Translations under genes and position numbers: made by a program | In this document: piece after piece, positions 61,355 through 64,000 of the stretch | Numbering within the stretch: the first letter of the stretch is position 1 | Layout of the letters: every line of letters begins with the position of its first letter | Notes under the pieces: model-generated | Database searches by the model: none | Told to the model about the DNA's origin: nothing | What the model saw: the letters and a program-made list of their open reading frames with translations, nothing else | From: a bacterium D16-51 | Lineage (GTDB): Bacteria > Bacillota > Clostridia > Lachnospirales > Lachnospiraceae | NCBI GenBank assembly: GCA_003612285.1 | Contig: RAYE01000006.1 | Span: forward strand, 52,486-116,485 | Reading direction: 5' to 3' | DNA: 64,000 nt

Positions 61355-61425
61355 AGTACTTTCACTTTTTTGCAGAAAATGTTAGAAAATACCACTTTCT
61401 CATGCTGCATAATAGGGACTGTGAA
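61355..61425 (-). repeat. Partial copy of the foldback-arm motif after the kinase gene
   Basis: On the minus strand it reads ATTATGCAGCATGAGAAAGT, then TTCTAACATTTTCTGCAAAA, closely matching the left arm near 58872-58920. It places related sequence on both sides of the two-component genes. Confidence 0.65.
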
Positions 61426-61604
61426 TAGTAACTGATAGCAGGGAAAGTGGAAAAATGTGCCAAAAACCCGGTTGAAGTATATAGGGCATTATAGTAAAAT
61501 AGAGGCATCCGAAAGTTGGCAGAAGTTGTAAAAGTTATTTCCATACAGTTCCTTAGATACCATAAAGGAAAAGATTTGGATGATAGAAGGGAAGCAGAAG
61601 GAAA

Positions 61605-62231
61605 ATGATTAACAGGGAAGATATGCTGGAGTTAACCAGGAGGATGACGCTAAAAAGAAATTGTTTTACCCGCATCGCCGGGGGATATTTTGATAAGGAT
61701 GGGGTAAATATGGGAACGTTTAATACGAATTTCCTGAATTTACCATTAAAAGAAAAAGAAAAAAATCTGGCGATTGCAAAGGCGGTTCCCTTTTCTAAAA
61801 CAAATGAAAACCTGAAAAAGTATGGTTTTTTAAAAGAGAATATGGGTAAGGGCAGCATGTGGCAGCTTTTGATGGGGATGAAGTCCTGCTGGTTAAAAAA
61901 TGATGCCCTGATGGAAATATTTTATGAAATGGTGGCAGCCCAGTACCATACAGCACAAGACTATGCGGTTATGGTTTTTCACGGCTGTTATGACGTTCCG
62001 GTAAAGGGGACGGATAAGCAGCGGCAGGATGAATCAGAGGAAGTTTTTGATTTTCTGATTTGTGTTATCTGCAAGTTGGAGGATGATTATGAACCAGGAG
62101 AGCCAGAATGCGGTTTTCTTTTTCCGGCCTTTACAAACAGGAGCAGCGACAGCAGCCATGTTGCTGTATATCAGGCAGATTTGGGGCGGACGCATACAGA
62201 AATAGAAAAAATATTGGGCTGCACGCTCTAG
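61605..62231 (+). pseudogene. DUF4317-family protein, probably truncated at the C-terminus
   Basis: 208 residues matching the N-terminal half of DUF4317 as I recall it: 'RRMTLKRNCFTRIAGGYFDKDG', 'FNTNFLNLPLKEKEKNLAIAKAV', 'LLMGMKSCWLKNDALMEIFYEMV', 'DESEEVFDFLICVICKLE' and 'PECGFLFPAFTNRSSDSSHVAVYQ'. Full-length members are clearly longer. The frame ends 'EIEKILGCTL' with its TAG at the first base of a TTTGAAAATT palindromic element, and no continuation is found after it. The element may have cut the gene. It could also be a natural short form. Confidence 0.6.
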
Positions 62232-62283
62232 AGTGTGTTTGAAAATTCATTCTTGCTAAGTGAAAAATATATTTTTCACTTTT
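62231..62283. repeat. Palindromic element at the DUF4317 stop
   Basis: GAGTGTGTTTGAAAATTCATTCTT followed by GTGAAAAATATATTTTTCAC. The first part matches the ylqF-stop element and the ends of the 27.7-kb foldback; the second resembles the hairpin of the dispersed leaders. Confidence 0.7.
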
Positions 62284-62481
62284 TCCTCCAATTTGAAAAA
62301 GCATTTGTTTGCAGTGTGCTGCCGATATATATTTAGATTTCTGTGATTATAATATACTTTAAGTGATACTGTGGGTTAAGGGCTGATAGTTTGAGAAAAG
62401 AGCCTATGGAATATTGTCTTTATGGCTGGGAGCATGTAGAAAATAGTAAAAGTATGTTTACAGGTTATGGAGAAAAAACAG

Positions 62482-63069
62482 ATGAACACGCCTACATTAG
62501 AAACAGAGCGTTTGATTTTAAGAAAATTCACAGAACAGGATATGGAGGCACTGTTTCTTATACTTCAAGATGAGGAAGTCAATAAGTTTTTGCCCTGGTA
62601 TCCGGTAAAAAGCATGGAAGAAACCAGGAAATTCTATGAGGAAAGGTATGCTTCAAAATATGCCCAGCCGCAGGCATACGCCTATGCGGTCTGTCTGAAA
62701 GAGGATAATTATCCTATCGGCTATATAAAAGTAGATATGGAGGAACATCACGATTTCGGATATGGACTCCGCAGGGAATTTTGGCATCAAGGAATTGTTA
62801 CAGAAGCGGGGAAAGCGGTTATATGGCAAGTGAAAAAAGATGGCCTGCCATATATTACAGCAACGCATGACAGGAATAATCCCAGAAGCGGCGGCGTAAT
62901 GCAAAATGTAGGAATGAAATACCAATATTCTTATGAGGAACAATGGCAGCCAAAAAACTTTTTGGTTACATTTCGGGCGTACCAGCTTAATCTTGATGGA
63001 AATGAAATTCGGGTTTATAAAAAATATTGGGATAATTCTGCTGTGCATTTTATAGAAACGAACTTATAA
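62482..63069 (+). CDS. GNAT acetyltransferase, RimJ/RimL type
   Basis: 195 residues from ATG 62482 (GGAG 8 bases upstream; ATG 62467 lies before the site). The motifs are 'LETERLILRKFTEQDMEALFLILQDEEV', 'DFGYGLRREFWHQGIVTEAGKAVIWQ' and 'ATHDRNNPRSGGVMQNVGMKYQ'. The acetyl-CoA loop is weak (HQGIVTEA instead of QGKGYATEA), as in some family members. Substrate unknown; such genes often acetylate antibiotics or ribosomal proteins. Confidence 0.82.
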   Translation: MNTPTLETERLILRKFTEQDMEALFLILQDEEVNKFLPWYPVKSMEETRKFYEERYASKYAQPQAYAYAVCLKEDNYPIGYIKVDMEEHHDFGYGLRREFWHQGIVTEAGKAVIWQVKKDGLPYITATHDRNNPRSGGVMQNVGMKYQYSYEEQWQPKNFLVTFRAYQLNLDGNEIRVYKKYWDNSAVHFIETNL

Positions 63070-63090
63070 ACGGATTTAGGAAGTGGGAAA

Positions 63091-63284
63091 ATGGATGAAT
63101 TAATACAAGATTGTTGCGGGAAATCAAGCCGCTTATGAAAAGGAATGGGCAGGTTGAAGTATGGAAAAAGCAATTTGAAAGGTTAAAAGACAGTATAAAA
63201 GAAATTAAAGAGAGGTTAAGTCATGCCCCATTGCTCTGCTGCGGGGTATTTGACTTCCATATTAGGAAATTTACAAAATAATAT
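63091..63284 (+). pseudogene. Decayed gene fragment with a frameshift
   Basis: An ATG (63091) opens MDELIQD, then an apparent one-base shift leads to LLREIKPLMKRNGQVEVWKK and QFERLKDSIKEIKERL, after which a GTCAAATACCCC-type palindrome (63218-63256) begins. The body is helical and charged. The original family is not recognised. Confidence 0.35.
63218..63256. repeat. Short palindrome sharing the end of the 91-bp repeat
   Basis: AAGTCATGCCCC and GGGGTATTTGACTT form an imperfect stem. The second arm is the reverse of the GTCAAATACCCCGC start of the 43.6- and 57.3-kb repeats. Confidence 0.6.
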
Positions 63285-63314
63285 GCATTATAATATATTT
63301 GATTGGAGAAAAGA

Positions 63315-63533
63315 ATGTTTGGGTTTGGAAAAAAGAAAAACAGAATAGAAGAATATGATAAAGAGAACTGGCGTCCTGTGCTAAAATGCAGTATCTGCAA
63401 TGGAGAACAGTCGGCTGGGTTTGAAAATATCCATACAGGCGTTTTTAAAGAGCAGATGTTGATTCGGAATAATCGGGAGCTGGAAGAATTTAAAGAGCGG
63501 TATGGGATTGAAGAGATAAAAAAGATATATTGA
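63315..63533 (+). CDS. Small protein with a CxxC motif
   Basis: 72 residues from ATG 63315 (GGAG upstream). It begins MFGFGKKKNRIEEYD, has a CSIC motif in 'LKCSICNGEQSAGFENIHTGVF' and ends 'EFKERYGIEEIKKIY'. Similar small proteins occur in Lachnospiraceae, as far as I recall, sometimes annotated as aspartate dehydrogenase without good reason. With only one CxxC pair it is half of a zinc ribbon and may dimerise. Function unknown. Confidence 0.7.
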   Translation: MFGFGKKKNRIEEYDKENWRPVLKCSICNGEQSAGFENIHTGVFKEQMLIRNNRELEEFKERYGIEEIKKIY

Positions 63534-63699
63534 CGTTTGTCAACGAAGAGAATATAATGGAAATAAGCTGTATGAAATATGGCTATGTTAGATAGACATA
63601 TCTAGTATATCGTTCAATTAATTTCTCATGCCAAAACGTTTTTCTTGATTGATTTCTTCATAGTACTTGATCTCCTTTTCGTGAATGACTTTTTATGTG

Positions 63700-63898
63700 T
63701 CAATAAGTAAACAATTCATGATACAGCTTATCAAACTTTTTCTCTGCGGTCTTCTCTGTATCACGTACAATGCTATCTAAAATGGCGGCGGCTTTTATCT
63801 CAACCATATTTATTTCTATTATCACTATCTAATTCAGTTAAAGCTACCATCATAGGCACATATTTATCAATCATTTTACGCATTTCCTTACTTTTCAT
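63700..63898 (-). pseudogene. Frameshifted small gene remnant
   Basis: Frame 1 (63800-63898) reads MKSKEMRKMIDKYVPMMVA plus LTELDSDNRNKYG; frame 2 (63700-63807) reads VEIKAAAILDSIVRDTEK plus TAEKKFDKLYHELFTY. Joined by one shift they make a plausible helical protein of about 66 residues. The family is not recognised. It could also be two real small genes. Confidence 0.3.
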
Positions 63899-63934
63899 AT
63901 CCTTTATATCTTCCTTTTCTTTTATTTTTTTGTC

Positions 63935-63971
63935 AGGGTGCAGCCATTCAAGCGGTTACACCCTTATTTTT
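63935..63971 (+). terminator. Hairpin with T-run near the window end
   Basis: AGGGTG-GCCATT pairs with GGT-CACCCT with internal mismatches, followed by TTATTTTTTA. The transcript it would end is not clear. Confidence 0.45.
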
Positions 63972-64000
63972 TACGCCTGTAATAATACCCTTTGTTCCGT

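Larger units (their letters stand above)
63534..64000. other. End region with decayed minus-strand coding fragments
   Basis: 467 bases. On the minus strand two short overlapping frames (63700-63898) and a tail 'HEKEIKYYEEINQEKRFGMRN' (about 63624-63690) look like pieces of one or two decayed genes. A hairpin plus T-run at 63935-63971 lies beyond. Confidence 0.4.

Noticed and set aside
1..64000. CRISPR array
   Set aside because: The many short repeats are scattered, palindromic and differ in kind; nowhere is there regular repeat-spacer spacing, and no cas gene is present.

Overview
The window looks like the chromosome of a low-to-mid GC, anaerobic, Gram-positive gut bacterium of the Clostridia, most likely a butyrate-producing member of the Lachnospiraceae. 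This rests on the butyrate operon thl-crt-hbd-bcd-etfB-etfA with an adjacent butyryl-CoA:acetate CoA-transferase, a putative group-B-type [FeFe]-hydrogenase, a clostridial housekeeping block (mecA, ylqF, lepB, rnhB, der, plsY, gpsA), strong GGAGG ribosome sites and frequent GTG starts. I see no rRNA, tRNA, CRISPR array or intact prophage.

Layout. 1-2.1 kb: tail of a DeoR-like regulator and a fused mannitol EIICBA. 2.2-9.9 kb: a sugar-binding lipoprotein paired with a chemoreceptor, an AlaA-type aminotransferase, a second chemoreceptor, a Sel1 protein and a membrane protein. 10-12.1 kb: a BlaI/M56 sensor pair. 12.3-20.4 kb: the butyrate block, with the CoA-transferase diverging from the operon. 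20.5-26 kb: an accessory stretch with a Phd/ParE-type toxin-antitoxin locus in which both genes are interrupted by different short repeats, an ABC exporter facing a LytTR/DUF3021 regulator pair, and a second TA-like locus whose toxin is cut off after a few codons by another element. 26-34.5 kb: [FeFe]-hydrogenase, uppP, a hydrolase, mecA, a signal-peptidase paralogue lacking both catalytic residues, ylqF, an active-type lepB, rnhB and an FlhB-tail protein. 34.5-41.3 kb: a mostly minus-strand surface-polysaccharide cluster (flippase, UDP-glucuronate epimerase, three glycosyltransferases). 41.4-47.4 kb: yraN, GNAT, GH18, prs, pgeF and two Uma2 genes. 47.6-58.8 kb: a secreted PPIase, der, plsY, gpsA, the radical-SAM/DUF2344/RNase G cluster, an Fe-alcohol dehydrogenase and a nucleoid-associated protein. 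58.8-64 kb: a 656-bp foldback element, a two-component system, a probably truncated DUF4317 gene and decayed genes.

Genes working together. Thl, Crt, Hbd and the Bcd-EtfBA complex turn acetyl-CoA into butyryl-CoA, and the CoA-transferase swaps CoA onto acetate to release butyrate; the hydrogenase could act on the same reduced-ferredoxin pool. The binding lipoprotein and chemoreceptor probably form a sensing pair. The polysaccharide genes, uppP and signal peptidases serve the cell envelope.

The most unusual aspect is the density and variety of short palindromic, non-coding elements. They sit at stop codons, supply leaders and ribosome sites, bracket gene blocks and have disabled two toxin-antitoxin loci. 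Together with the predicted catalytically dead signal peptidase they are the main leads. All functional calls come from reading the sequence; no database search was run.
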